From Mesorhizobium sp. GbtcB19 (GTDB taxonomy: Bacteria; Pseudomonadota; Alphaproteobacteria; Rhizobiales; Rhizobiaceae): a stretch of 64,000 nucleotides of DNA. The notes under the pieces are model-generated. The model saw nothing but the letters and a program-made list of their open reading frames with translations. It was not told where the DNA came from and did no database searches. Position numbers and translations under genes: made by a program. Positions 28,577-36,178 of this stretch are shown one piece after another; the stretch's first letter is position 1; each line of letters starts with the position of its first letter. The DNA is taken from assembly GCF_019091085.1 (NCBI RefSeq), contig NZ_JAGXJY010000005.1:124001-188000 (forward strand), written 5' to 3'.

Positions 28577-29938
28577 GTGAAGCGCTTTATCATCATCACC
28601 GTGTTCCTGATCCTGCTCGCTTTGGTGTGCGTCGGCATAGTCGGCTTCAATTTCATGCGCGATGCCGGCATCAAGCAATTCTTTGCCACCATGAAGCCGC
28701 CTGCCGCGACGGTCTCGACCGTGACGGTCAAGCCGGCGGAATGGACCCCCGGCATCGAGGCGATCGGCACCGTCAATGCGGTGCGCGGCGTCGACCTCAC
28801 CGTCGAGACCAGCGGCATCGTCAAGGAGATCCTCTTCCACGCCAACCAGAAGGTTGGCGCCGAGGCCGTGCTCCTGCAACTGGACGACGCGGTCGAGAAA
28901 GCCGATCTGGTCGCCCAGAAGGCGCAGGCCGCGTCCGATCAGGCGGCGCTGACCCGCGCCATCGAATTGCAGCGGCGCGGCGTCGGCACCGACGCCACGC
29001 TCGACGCAGCGCGCGCCGCCGCGGACGCCTCGGCCGCGCAGGTGAACAAGATGCAGGCGGTGCTCGATCAGAAGCAATTGTCCGCGCCCTTCGGCGGCAC
29101 GGTCGGTATTCCGAAGATCGACGTCGGCCAGTACCTGACCCCCGGCAACTCGGTGGTGACGATCCAGGATCTGGACACGATGCGGGTCGACTTCACGGTT
29201 CCCGAACAGCAGCTGCCGCTGCTCAAGATCGGCCAGACCATGAAGCTTGGCAGCAATTCGACCGACATGTCCTTTGCCGGCTCCATTCGCGGCATCGACC
29301 CCAAGATCGATCCGGCAAGCCGGCTGGTTTCGATTCGCGGCGAGGTCGCCAATCCGGAAGGCAAGCTGACCCCCGGCCAGTTCGTGCAGATCCGTGTCGA
29401 GCTGCCGCAGGAAAACAATGTCATCTCGGTGCCGCAGACGGCGGTGACGACGAGCCTCTATGGCGATTATGTTTTCGTCGTCGAGCCGGCAAAGCCAGCC
29501 GACGCTGGCGCTGCCGCGCCGGCAAAGCCGGACGAGCAGAAGGCCGGCGCCGACAAAGCGGCCGGCGACGCCGCCAAGCCGCAGGCCGATGCTTCCAAGC
29601 CCGCCAGCGACGCGACCAAGCCCGCTGACAATGCGATGAAGCCCGCCGACGGCGCCAAGCCGGCCGCCGACGGCGCCAAGCCGGCCGCCGACGGCGCCAA
29701 GCCGGCCGCCGACGGCGCCAAGCCGGCCGACGCAGCGCAGCAGCCCGCGCTCACCATCTCGCAGGTGTTCGTGAAGCTCGGCCGCCGCAACAACGGCATA
29801 GTCGAGATCGCCGAGGGCCTCAAGGATGGTGACCAGGTCGTCACGGCCGGCCAGAACCGGCTCTTCAACGGCATGTCGGTTGCCGTCGACAACACCATCG
29901 ATCCCAGCAAATCGGCGAACAAGCAGGTCCAGCAATGA
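28577..29938 (+). CDS. RND efflux periplasmic adaptor (membrane fusion protein)
   Basis: The start is GTG 28577 (VKRFIIITVFLILLAL), preceded by GAGGGGG. It gives 453 aa with an N-terminal membrane anchor. Lipoyl, hairpin and beta-barrel parts follow (VKEILFHANQKVGAEAVLLQ; FTVPEQQLPLLKIGQ). A stretch of about 89 residues (303-391) rich in Ala, Pro, Lys and Asp interrupts the protein before its membrane-proximal domain and includes four 7-residue repeats. The next gene overlaps by 4 bp, so adaptor and pump are translated together. Confidence 0.92.
   Translation: MKRFIIITVFLILLALVCVGIVGFNFMRDAGIKQFFATMKPPAATVSTVTVKPAEWTPGIEAIGTVNAVRGVDLTVETSGIVKEILFHANQKVGAEAVLLQLDDAVEKADLVAQKAQAASDQAALTRAIELQRRGVGTDATLDAARAAADASAAQVNKMQAVLDQKQLSAPFGGTVGIPKIDVGQYLTPGNSVVTIQDLDTMRVDFTVPEQQLPLLKIGQTMKLGSNSTDMSFAGSIRGIDPKIDPASRLVSIRGEVANPEGKLTPGQFVQIRVELPQENNVISVPQTAVTTSLYGDYVFVVEPAKPADAGAAAPAKPDEQKAGADKAAGDAAKPQADASKPASDATKPADNAMKPADGAKPAADGAKPAADGAKPAADGAKPADAAQQPALTISQVFVKLGRRNNGIVEIAEGLKDGDQVVTAGQNRLFNGMSVAVDNTIDPSKSANKQVQQ
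29645..29728 (+). repeat. 21-bp tandem repeat, four copies, inside the adaptor gene
   Basis: Four perfect copies of a 21-bp unit beginning GCCGACGGCGCCAAGCCGG encode repeats of the heptad ADGAKPA. The repeat is in frame, so copy-number changes would alter the length of the insert without breaking the gene. Confidence 0.9.
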
Positions 29939-32900
29939 GCTTCTCCGACCTCTTCATTCGCCGGCCGGTGCTCTCGACGGTGCTGGCCTGCATGATCCTG
30001 CTTCTGGGATTCCAGGGCATCTTCAACCTGTCGATCCGCCAGTATCCCAAGGTTGACGAGACCGCGATCACCGTCACCACGGCCTATCCGGGCGCCAGCG
30101 CCGATCTGATCCAGGGCTTCATATCGGCGCCGATCGCGCGCGCCGTCGCCTCGACCGAGAACATCGACTACGTGACCTCGTCCAGCCGTCCGTCGTCGAG
30201 CACGGTAACGGTGCAGATGAAGCTCGGCTCCAACCCGGACGTCGCGCTCGCCGAGGTGCTGTCCAAGGTCCAGGGCGTGCGCGGCACCTTGCCGGATGCC
30301 TCCAAGGACCCGGTGATCGTCAAGGGCACCGGCCAGCAGTTCGCGATGATGTATATCTCGATGCAGAATCCGAACATGACGAAGGAGCAGCTCACCGAAT
30401 ATATCGAGCGCGTCATTCGTCCGCGCATCTCGACCGTGGAAGGCGTCGCCGACGTTCAGGTCTTCGGCGCCCAGGAATATTCGATGCGCGTCTGGATCGA
30501 CCCGATCCGGCTCGCTGCCCGCGGCGCCACGGCCGTGGATGTGCTGACCGCGATCAACAACTCGAACTTCCTGTCGGCGCCCGGCAACACCCAGAACGAG
30601 TATGTGGTCTCCTCGATCGCCGTGCATTCGACCTTGCAGACGCCCGAGGCCTTCGCTCAGCTGCCGATCCGCTCGACGGACGGCCAGGTGGTGCGCCTGC
30701 GCGATGTCGCGCGCGTCGAACTAGGCGCCGCAAGCACCGACACCAGGGTAAGCTTCAACGGCAAGCCGGGCACCTTCCTCGCCATCTTTCCGACGCCGGC
30801 GGCCAACCCGCTGACGACGGCGGCGGCGGTTACCAAGCTCGTGCCGCAGATCCAGGAAACGCTGCCGAAGGGCATGACGATCGAGGTCGTCTACGACGCG
30901 ACCGGGCAGATCAGCGCCTCGATCGAGGAAGTGTTCAAGACCATCGGCGAGGCGGTCGCCATCGTCATCGTGGTCATCCTCCTGTTCCTCGGTTCGTTCC
31001 GCTCGGTCATGATGCCGATCGTGACCATCCCGCTGTCGCTGATCGGCGTCTGTTTCATCCTGTTCGCGGTCGGCTACTCGATCAACCTTCTGTCGCTGCT
31101 CGCCATGGTGCTGGCGATCGGCCTCGTCGTCGACGACGCCATCGTGGTGGTGGAAAACATCCACCGCCACATGGAAGAAGACCACATGTCGCCGATGCAG
31201 GCGGCCTTCAACGGCATGCGCGAGATCTTCTCGGCCATCGTCGCCATGACCATCACTCTGGCCGCGGTGTTCGCGCCGCTTGCTTTCACCGGCGGCCTGA
31301 CGGGCGCCCTGTTCCGCGAATTCGCGGTCACGCTGGCCGGTTCCGTGGTGCTGTCCGGCCTGATCGCGGTGACCATCACGCCGATGATGTCGGCGCGCCT
31401 CCTCAAGGCCGGCGCGCATGGCCGCTTCCAGCGCATCGTCGATGGCATCTTCAGCCGCGTCGAACATGTCTATGAGCGCGCGGTCACCGCTTCGCTGAGA
31501 AACCGGCCGGTAACGCTGATCATCGTCGTGGCGCTTGTTGCGCTTACCGGCTTCATGTTCACCAAGACCTCGACCGAGCTGGCGCCGGAAGAAGATCAGG
31601 GCTTCCTGCTCTCGATCGTGACCGCGCCGCGCTACGCGACATCGGACTACACCGAAACCTACGTCAACCAGATGCTCGGCCTGGTAAGGGATATCCCGGA
31701 GACCAGGGCGCAGTTCTCGGCCGTCGCCTTCGGCGGCGCGACCAACGGCGCCTTCGTCGGCTTCGCCTTCAAGGACTGGGCCGAGCGCAAGCGCAGTTCG
31801 AAGGAGCTTCAGGCCGACATCCAGGGCCGCCTCGCCAAGGTGGCGGGCGTCGAGGCCTTCGTCTTTGCCCCGCCGACGCTGCCCGGTTCCGGGGGCGGCC
31901 TGCCGATTTCCATGGTCGTGCGCTCGACCGGCGATCCCTCCGAGGTTTTCGACCAAGCTGAGAAAATCAAGAACAAGGCGCAGGCTTCCGGCCGCTTCAT
32001 CGTCGTGCAGAACTCGATGGCCTACGATGCCCCGCAGGTGACGGTGACGATCGACCGTGAGCGGGCGGCGGCGCTGAACCTGCCGATCGCCGACATCGGC
32101 CGCACATTGACACTGCTCGTCGGCGGCGCCGAGGTGGCGCAGTTCGACCGTGATTCCAACAGCTACGACATCATCCCGCAGGTGCCGCAGGAGTTCCGCG
32201 ACAATCCCGAGAAGCTCGGCGAGTATTTCGTGCGCAGCGTCGACGGCAAGATGGTACCGCTCTCGGCGGTGGTGAAGATTTCGACCAACGCCTCGCCGGC
32301 GGCCATCGAGCAGTTCAACCAGCTGAACTCCTCGACGATCTCGGCCCTGCCGCTGCCCGGCGTGACAACCGGCGACGGCTTGCAGGTGCTGGAGAACCTT
32401 GCCAAGGAGACCCTGCCCGACACCTTCTTCATCGACTATTCCGGTCAGTCGCGGCAGGAGAAGGAGCAGGGCAACACCATCCTGATCGCCTTCGCGGCCG
32501 CTGTGGTCGTGATCTATCTGGTGCTGGCGGCCCAGTTCGAGAGCTTCCGCGACCCGCTGATCATCATGATGGCCGTGCCGCTGTCGATCTTCGGCGCGAT
32601 CGTGCCGCTCAACATCGGCCTCGGAACGCTCAACATCTACACTCAGGTCGGCCTGATCACGCTGATCGGCCTCATCACCAAGCACGGCATTCTGCTGGTC
32701 GAGTTCGCCAACCAGCAACGCGAGATGCACGGCATGCGCCGGCGCGACGCCATCATCGCTTCGGCCAAGGTGCGCCTGCGGCCGATCCTGATGACGACGG
32801 CGGCCATGGCGCTCGGCGTGGTGCCGCTGATCGTCTCCAGCGGCGCCGGCGCCGCCGCGCGCTATTCGATGGGCCTGGTCATCTTCACCGGCATCCTGGT

Positions 32901-33018
32901 CGGCACCATGTTCACGCTCTTCGTCGTGCCGATGTTCTACACCTTCATCGCCAGCAAGGATCTGCCGCACCTGGCCGAGAAGCCCGATCCGACGCTGATG
33001 CCGGCGCTGCCAAGCTGA
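29935..33018 (+). CDS. RND multidrug efflux permease (HAE1 family)
   Basis: The 1027-aa protein starts MSFSDLFIRRPVLSTVLA, standard for HAE1 pumps. It has 12 expected membrane helices and two large periplasmic loops. The proton-relay Asp pair is in GLVVDDAIVVVENIHRH, and the second-half motif is KHGILLVEFANQ. It exports lipophilic compounds or metabolites with the adaptor. No outer-membrane TolC gene is in the operon, so a TolC encoded elsewhere is expected. Confidence 0.95.
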   Translation: MSFSDLFIRRPVLSTVLACMILLLGFQGIFNLSIRQYPKVDETAITVTTAYPGASADLIQGFISAPIARAVASTENIDYVTSSSRPSSSTVTVQMKLGSNPDVALAEVLSKVQGVRGTLPDASKDPVIVKGTGQQFAMMYISMQNPNMTKEQLTEYIERVIRPRISTVEGVADVQVFGAQEYSMRVWIDPIRLAARGATAVDVLTAINNSNFLSAPGNTQNEYVVSSIAVHSTLQTPEAFAQLPIRSTDGQVVRLRDVARVELGAASTDTRVSFNGKPGTFLAIFPTPAANPLTTAAAVTKLVPQIQETLPKGMTIEVVYDATGQISASIEEVFKTIGEAVAIVIVVILLFLGSFRSVMMPIVTIPLSLIGVCFILFAVGYSINLLSLLAMVLAIGLVVDDAIVVVENIHRHMEEDHMSPMQAAFNGMREIFSAIVAMTITLAAVFAPLAFTGGLTGALFREFAVTLAGSVVLSGLIAVTITPMMSARLLKAGAHGRFQRIVDGIFSRVEHVYERAVTASLRNRPVTLIIVVALVALTGFMFTKTSTELAPEEDQGFLLSIVTAPRYATSDYTETYVNQMLGLVRDIPETRAQFSAVAFGGATNGAFVGFAFKDWAERKRSSKELQADIQGRLAKVAGVEAFVFAPPTLPGSGGGLPISMVVRSTGDPSEVFDQAEKIKNKAQASGRFIVVQNSMAYDAPQVTVTIDRERAAALNLPIADIGRTLTLLVGGAEVAQFDRDSNSYDIIPQVPQEFRDNPEKLGEYFVRSVDGKMVPLSAVVKISTNASPAAIEQFNQLNSSTISALPLPGVTTGDGLQVLENLAKETLPDTFFIDYSGQSRQEKEQGNTILIAFAAAVVVIYLVLAAQFESFRDPLIIMMAVPLSIFGAIVPLNIGLGTLNIYTQVGLITLIGLITKHGILLVEFANQQREMHGMRRRDAIIASAKVRLRPILMTTAAMALGVVPLIVSSGAGAAARYSMGLVIFTGILVGTMFTLFVVPMFYTFIASKDLPHLAEKPDPTLMPALPS

Positions 33019-33041
33019 TCGGCATCGCGAGCTGAAAAAAC

Positions 33042-33073
33042 AAAAGAGGCCGGAATTTCCGGCCTCTTTTTTT
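33042..33073 (+). terminator. rho-independent terminator after the RND operon
   Basis: The stem AAAAGAGGCCGGAA with TTCCGGCCTCTTTT has a very short loop and is followed by a run of T. It lies 23 bp after the permease stop. Confidence 0.85.
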
Positions 33074-33099
33074 GGCGGCTGCCTCACGGCTTCGGCGCT

Positions 33100-33148
33100 G
33101 AGCAATTCCAGGAAAAGTTTATAACGGTTTTCCGTCAGGAATTGCGCC
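33100..33148. repeat. family A palindromic repeat, copy 4 (first hairpin only)
   Basis: Only the first hairpin, GAGCAATTCCAGGAAAAG...GGAATTGCG, is present. The second hairpin and the CTAG end are missing. It lies between the RND terminator and the L,D-transpeptidase gene. Confidence 0.75.
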
Positions 33149-33211
33149 CAACAAACTGCGCTGAAGGCGGCAACCTGCCTGCTACTTGATCCGGTTCGTT
33201 AACCCAACCCG

Positions 33212-33667
33212 TTACTTGACGATGACGATGCTGGTGTTGCCGGGGCCGAAGGCCTCGACCAGCTGGTAGAAATCGGCTGCGGCATCGGGGTGCAGCCGCA
33301 CGCAGCCATGCGAGGCCGGATGGCCGAGGCGGTTGACGGCGTAAGTGGCATGCACCGCGTAACCGCCGCTGAAGAACACCGAATGCGGCATCGGCGCGTT
33401 GTCGTATTTCTTCGAATACCACATCTCATGCATGCGGGTCGGCTTGAACGAGCCGGTCGGCGTGATGTGCGCCCTGTCGCCGGTCGACACCTTCCAGGTG
33501 TAGGTCGGACGGCCGTCGACCGTCACTTCCATGACCTGCTGCGACAGCGAAACCGTGGCGACGAGCTGATTGGCGTGGGCGGCGTTGCCGGCGCCGAAGA
33601 GCAGCGCCGCACCGGTGAGAGCGGCAGCGGTGATGTGGATGAGCTTGGCGGAAATGGCGGTGTGCAT
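33212..33667 (-). CDS. L,D-transpeptidase (YkuD domain), secreted
   Basis: The 151-aa protein has a signal peptide (AAALTGAALLFGAGNAAHA) and a compact YkuD domain with the catalytic signature HATYAVNRLG then ASHGCVRL. It would work in the periplasm on peptidoglycan. The length fits the minimal single-domain rhizobial enzymes. The ATG is preceded by AGAGAGGGATCGTC, giving a weak to moderate ribosome-binding site. Confidence 0.93.
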   Translation of the reverse strand: MHTAISAKLIHITAAALTGAALLFGAGNAAHANQLVATVSLSQQVMEVTVDGRPTYTWKVSTGDRAHITPTGSFKPTRMHEMWYSKKYDNAPMPHSVFFSGGYAVHATYAVNRLGHPASHGCVRLHPDAAADFYQLVEAFGPGNTSIVIVK

Positions 33668-34020
33668 GACGATCCCTCTCTCTGTTTTTTGCCGTTGTGT
33701 CCGGCTTCAATTTCGATGGGGCACTTATCGGGCTCGTCCGTTTCAGACCTATTTCGCTTGATGCTCGTTTCTGTTTCGAATTCGTTTCCAAAAGTTAACA
33801 GCATGCCACCGTGAGCTATTGCGGACCCCTTTCCCGGCGGGAGCGGCCAGCGGTCGCACAATGAGCCAGGAGCGGAAACGAAAGTTCACTTCTGGCATAT
33901 ATGAAAGGCTTGCAACCGTTTTCGAAACCAATCTGCAACAAAGCGAGGCCACGGCGGCATGATGCTGATACAGGCCGACGTCAGATTTGACGCAACGGGA
34001 ACAGACACCAGCAAACGAAA
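33668..34020. other. 353-bp intergenic region without a supported gene
   Basis: The stretch is AT-richer than its surroundings and holds the 5' regions of the divergent L,D-transpeptidase gene and the small membrane protein. A 67-codon minus-strand ORF at 33749-33952 has no ribosome-binding site or recognisable product. No clear palindrome or EcfG box was found. Confidence 0.5.
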
Positions 34021-34353
34021 ATGGGCAGGAAATCGAAACTCCGCTCCTGGCTTCTCAGGATCAGTGTCGCGGCGATCGTGATCGGCGGCGCCGGCTCAGT
34101 GGCCGGCAACCCGGTGACGAGGTTGGCGGCGATGACGTCCGGCGAGGTTTCGACGCTGCACATGGCTCTGTTCATCGCCACGGTCTGGATCGTTTCCAGC
34201 CTGCGCGTCCACCGGCTGAAGGCCCTCTGGCGGGTCGGCCTTCGGCTGATGAGGACACGCGGCCCCTCCGGCTACTTGCTGCCGAGAGGACCGAAGGCCC
34301 GCGCCGCAGCGGGGGGCTCCGTCAGCGGCGCGGGCGCTTCGGGAGTTTCCTGA
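34021..34353 (+). CDS. small membrane protein, hypothetical
   Basis: This is a 110-aa ORF with an Arg/Lys-rich N-terminus, a hydrophobic stretch at about residues 11-30, and a second one at about 45-61 (ALFIATVWIVSSLRVHRL). It has an Arg-rich tail. It has no strong ribosome-binding site and no recognised domain. It is followed closely by another small ORF. Confidence 0.4.
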   Translation: MGRKSKLRSWLLRISVAAIVIGGAGSVAGNPVTRLAAMTSGEVSTLHMALFIATVWIVSSLRVHRLKALWRVGLRLMRTRGPSGYLLPRGPKARAAAGGSVSGAGASGVS

Positions 34354-34385
34354 AGCACCACAATTTCGAGCTAGGGATTATCGAG

Positions 34386-34550
34386 ATGAACACGAAATTT
34401 GCTGCCTCCGTGCTTTCCGCGCTGCTTTACGCGCAGGGCTTACTCGGCTTTGCCGCGCTGGCCACGGTGCTGCTCAAGGAGCGCGCCCAGACCGAGATAA
34501 CCGCGAGCGCCGACATCCCTTCCGGCCCATCGGTGATCGTGGTGCGCTGA
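34386..34550 (+). CDS. 54-aa small protein with N-terminal hydrophobic helix
   Basis: The ORF starts MNTKFAASVLSALLYAQGLLG. The hydrophobic N-terminus could be a membrane anchor or a signal peptide with little mature protein (ADIPSGPSVIVVR at the end). It lies 32 bp after the 110-aa ORF and might be co-transcribed. No homologue is recognised. Confidence 0.4.
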   Translation: MNTKFAASVLSALLYAQGLLGFAALATVLLKERAQTEITASADIPSGPSVIVVR

Positions 34551-34621
34551 GCGCCAGGCGTCGGACCCGGATCTGCATCGTTTTGGGGGATCCGATGCGC
34601 AATAGCCCTTTTCTCTCCAAC

Positions 34622-35332
34622 TCATTCGTTGCGCGGCGACGGCGGATCGAAACGGTAGCCAGCGCCCCTGATGGTGGTGATGGTCTCCGTGTCGAGCTTG
34701 CGGCGCAGCCGCACGATGCGCGAATCGATCGAACGGTCGAAGGCATCGGCATTTTCGGCCGGCGCCGCGGCAATGATGTCGTCGCGCGTCAGCACCTTGC
34801 GCGGGCTCGCCAGGAACAATTTGAGCAGCGCGACCTGCCCCGGGGAAAGCTGATCTTCCGTGCCCGAGCGATGCATGACCATGGCCGACCGCAAATCGAC
34901 GGTGGCGTTCTCCAGCACGATCAGTTCCCCGGCGGCCCTGCCGCGCCTCATCAGCAGGCCGCCGATGCGCGCGGCAAGCTCGCGCACGTTGAGCGGGCTT
35001 TCGATCACATCGGCAGCACCCAGCTCGAGCGCCAGCACCTTGTCGACGAGGTCGCGCGGCCGGCAGATCAGGATGAAGTCGGGACCGCCCTCGCCGCCGC
35101 CGCCTTGACCGCTGAAGCGCTTGAGCAGTTCGCGGCCCTCGGCCTGGCTGACGTCGTCGCCGACGACCACGACATCGATGCCGCCGGCCGAAAGCAGCGT
35201 TTCCGCCTCCCAGGGCTGGCGCGCCTGGCGCACGTCGTGCCCGCGCCGTTCCAGATGGTCGGCGAGATCGCCCGCCACCACTTCGGCGACGGACACAAGC
35301 GCAATGACGGATCGTGCGGCCATTTTCTTCAC
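34622..35332 (-). CDS. OmpR-type regulator with degenerate receiver domain
   Basis: The 236-aa protein has a C-terminal winged helix of the OmpR/PhoB type (LSPGQVALLKLFLASPRKVL, SRIVRLRRKLD, IRGAGYRFDPP). The N-terminal receiver fold is recognisable (LALELGAADVIESPLNVRELAARI), but its signature residues are gone. The acidic pair at the start is replaced (ALVSVAE), the phospho-acceptor position at the end of beta-3 reads Gly (DVVVVGDD), and the conserved Lys is Ser (IESP). It is likely independent of phosphorylation. It diverges from a canonical regulator and kinase. Confidence 0.85.
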   Translation of the reverse strand: MKKMAARSVIALVSVAEVVAGDLADHLERRGHDVRQARQPWEAETLLSAGGIDVVVVGDDVSQAEGRELLKRFSGQGGGGEGGPDFILICRPRDLVDKVLALELGAADVIESPLNVRELAARIGGLLMRRGRAAGELIVLENATVDLRSAMVMHRSGTEDQLSPGQVALLKLFLASPRKVLTRDDIIAAAPAENADAFDRSIDSRIVRLRRKLDTETITTIRGAGYRFDPPSPRNE

Positions 35333-35416
35333 CCCGCCACAGACAACTCGAGATGAGTGCTGGACATCATGTTTATACCCAATCTACTTTCCACTGAAAG
35401 CGGGAGCGAGCGCGTC

Positions 35417-36145
35417 GTGAAGGCACGCATTATCGTCGTCGAGGACGAACCGGATCTGAGGGAGGCCGTGGCCGAGTATCTTGGCGCCAGCGGCTATGAC
35501 GTCGTCACGGCCGAGAGCGCCGCGGCGGCGCGCGCGCTGTTCGAGGCGCAGTCCTTCCACATTGCCATCCTCGACATCGCCATGCCCGGCGAGGACGGGC
35601 TGTCGCTCGGCCGCTGGCTGCGCTCGAAAACACAGATCGGCATCATCTATGCCACCGCCGCCGGCACAGCGCTCGACCGCATCGTCGGGCTGGAACTCGG
35701 CGCCGACGATTACATCGTCAAGCCGTACGAATTGCGCGAGGTGCTGGCGCGGGTGCGCAGCGTGCTGCGCCGCGTGCCGCAGCCGGCCGAGCCGCAAGCG
35801 GCGAAGGCCGAGACCGGCAACCGCCGCTTCATGAATTTTGGCGGCTTCCAGGCCGATTTTGACGGCCGCCTGGTCACCGGCGCCAATGGCGCGGTCATCG
35901 AGATGGCCAAGAGCGAGTTCGACGTGCTCGAGGTTTTCCTCACCCGCGTCAACCGGCTTCTGACGCGGGCGGCTATTTCCGAAGCGATCGGCTTCGTCGA
36001 GGATCCGGAATCGTCGCGCGCAGTCGACATCCGCATCATGCGCTTGCGCAAGAAGATCGAGGCCGATCCCGCCAATCCGAAATTCCTGCGCACGGTGCGC
36101 GGCGAAGGCTATATCTTCTCGCTGCCGAGCGGCGACAGCAATTGA
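35417..36145 (+). CDS. OmpR/PhoB family response regulator
   Basis: With GTG 35417 the protein is 242 aa and begins with a normal receiver strand (VKARIIVVEDEPDL). Starts up to 35357 are possible. The phospho-acceptor is Asp53 (ILDIAMPGEDG), the conserved Lys is in DDYIVKPYE, and the C-terminal winged helix is complete (DIRIMRLRKKIE, RTVRGEGYIF). It precedes the hybrid kinase by 33 bp and is probably its partner. Confidence 0.93.
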   Translation: MKARIIVVEDEPDLREAVAEYLGASGYDVVTAESAAAARALFEAQSFHIAILDIAMPGEDGLSLGRWLRSKTQIGIIYATAAGTALDRIVGLELGADDYIVKPYELREVLARVRSVLRRVPQPAEPQAAKAETGNRRFMNFGGFQADFDGRLVTGANGAVIEMAKSEFDVLEVFLTRVNRLLTRAAISEAIGFVEDPESSRAVDIRIMRLRKKIEADPANPKFLRTVRGEGYIFSLPSGDSN

Positions 36146-36178
36146 ACCCGCACGCGCGGGCCCAAGAGATGGCCGACC

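Noticed and set aside
29645..29728. CRISPR-like array
   Set aside because: The 21-bp units are directly adjacent without spacers and lie in frame in a coding region.
30721..33105. 794-codon open frame on the minus strand opposite the RND permease
   Set aside because: Composition is the Arg/His/Asp-rich pattern of an antisense frame in GC-rich DNA, and the plus-strand RND protein is unmistakable.
33749..33952. 67-codon minus-strand ORF upstream of the L,D-transpeptidase
   Set aside because: No ribosome-binding site or recognisable features; more likely promoter DNA.
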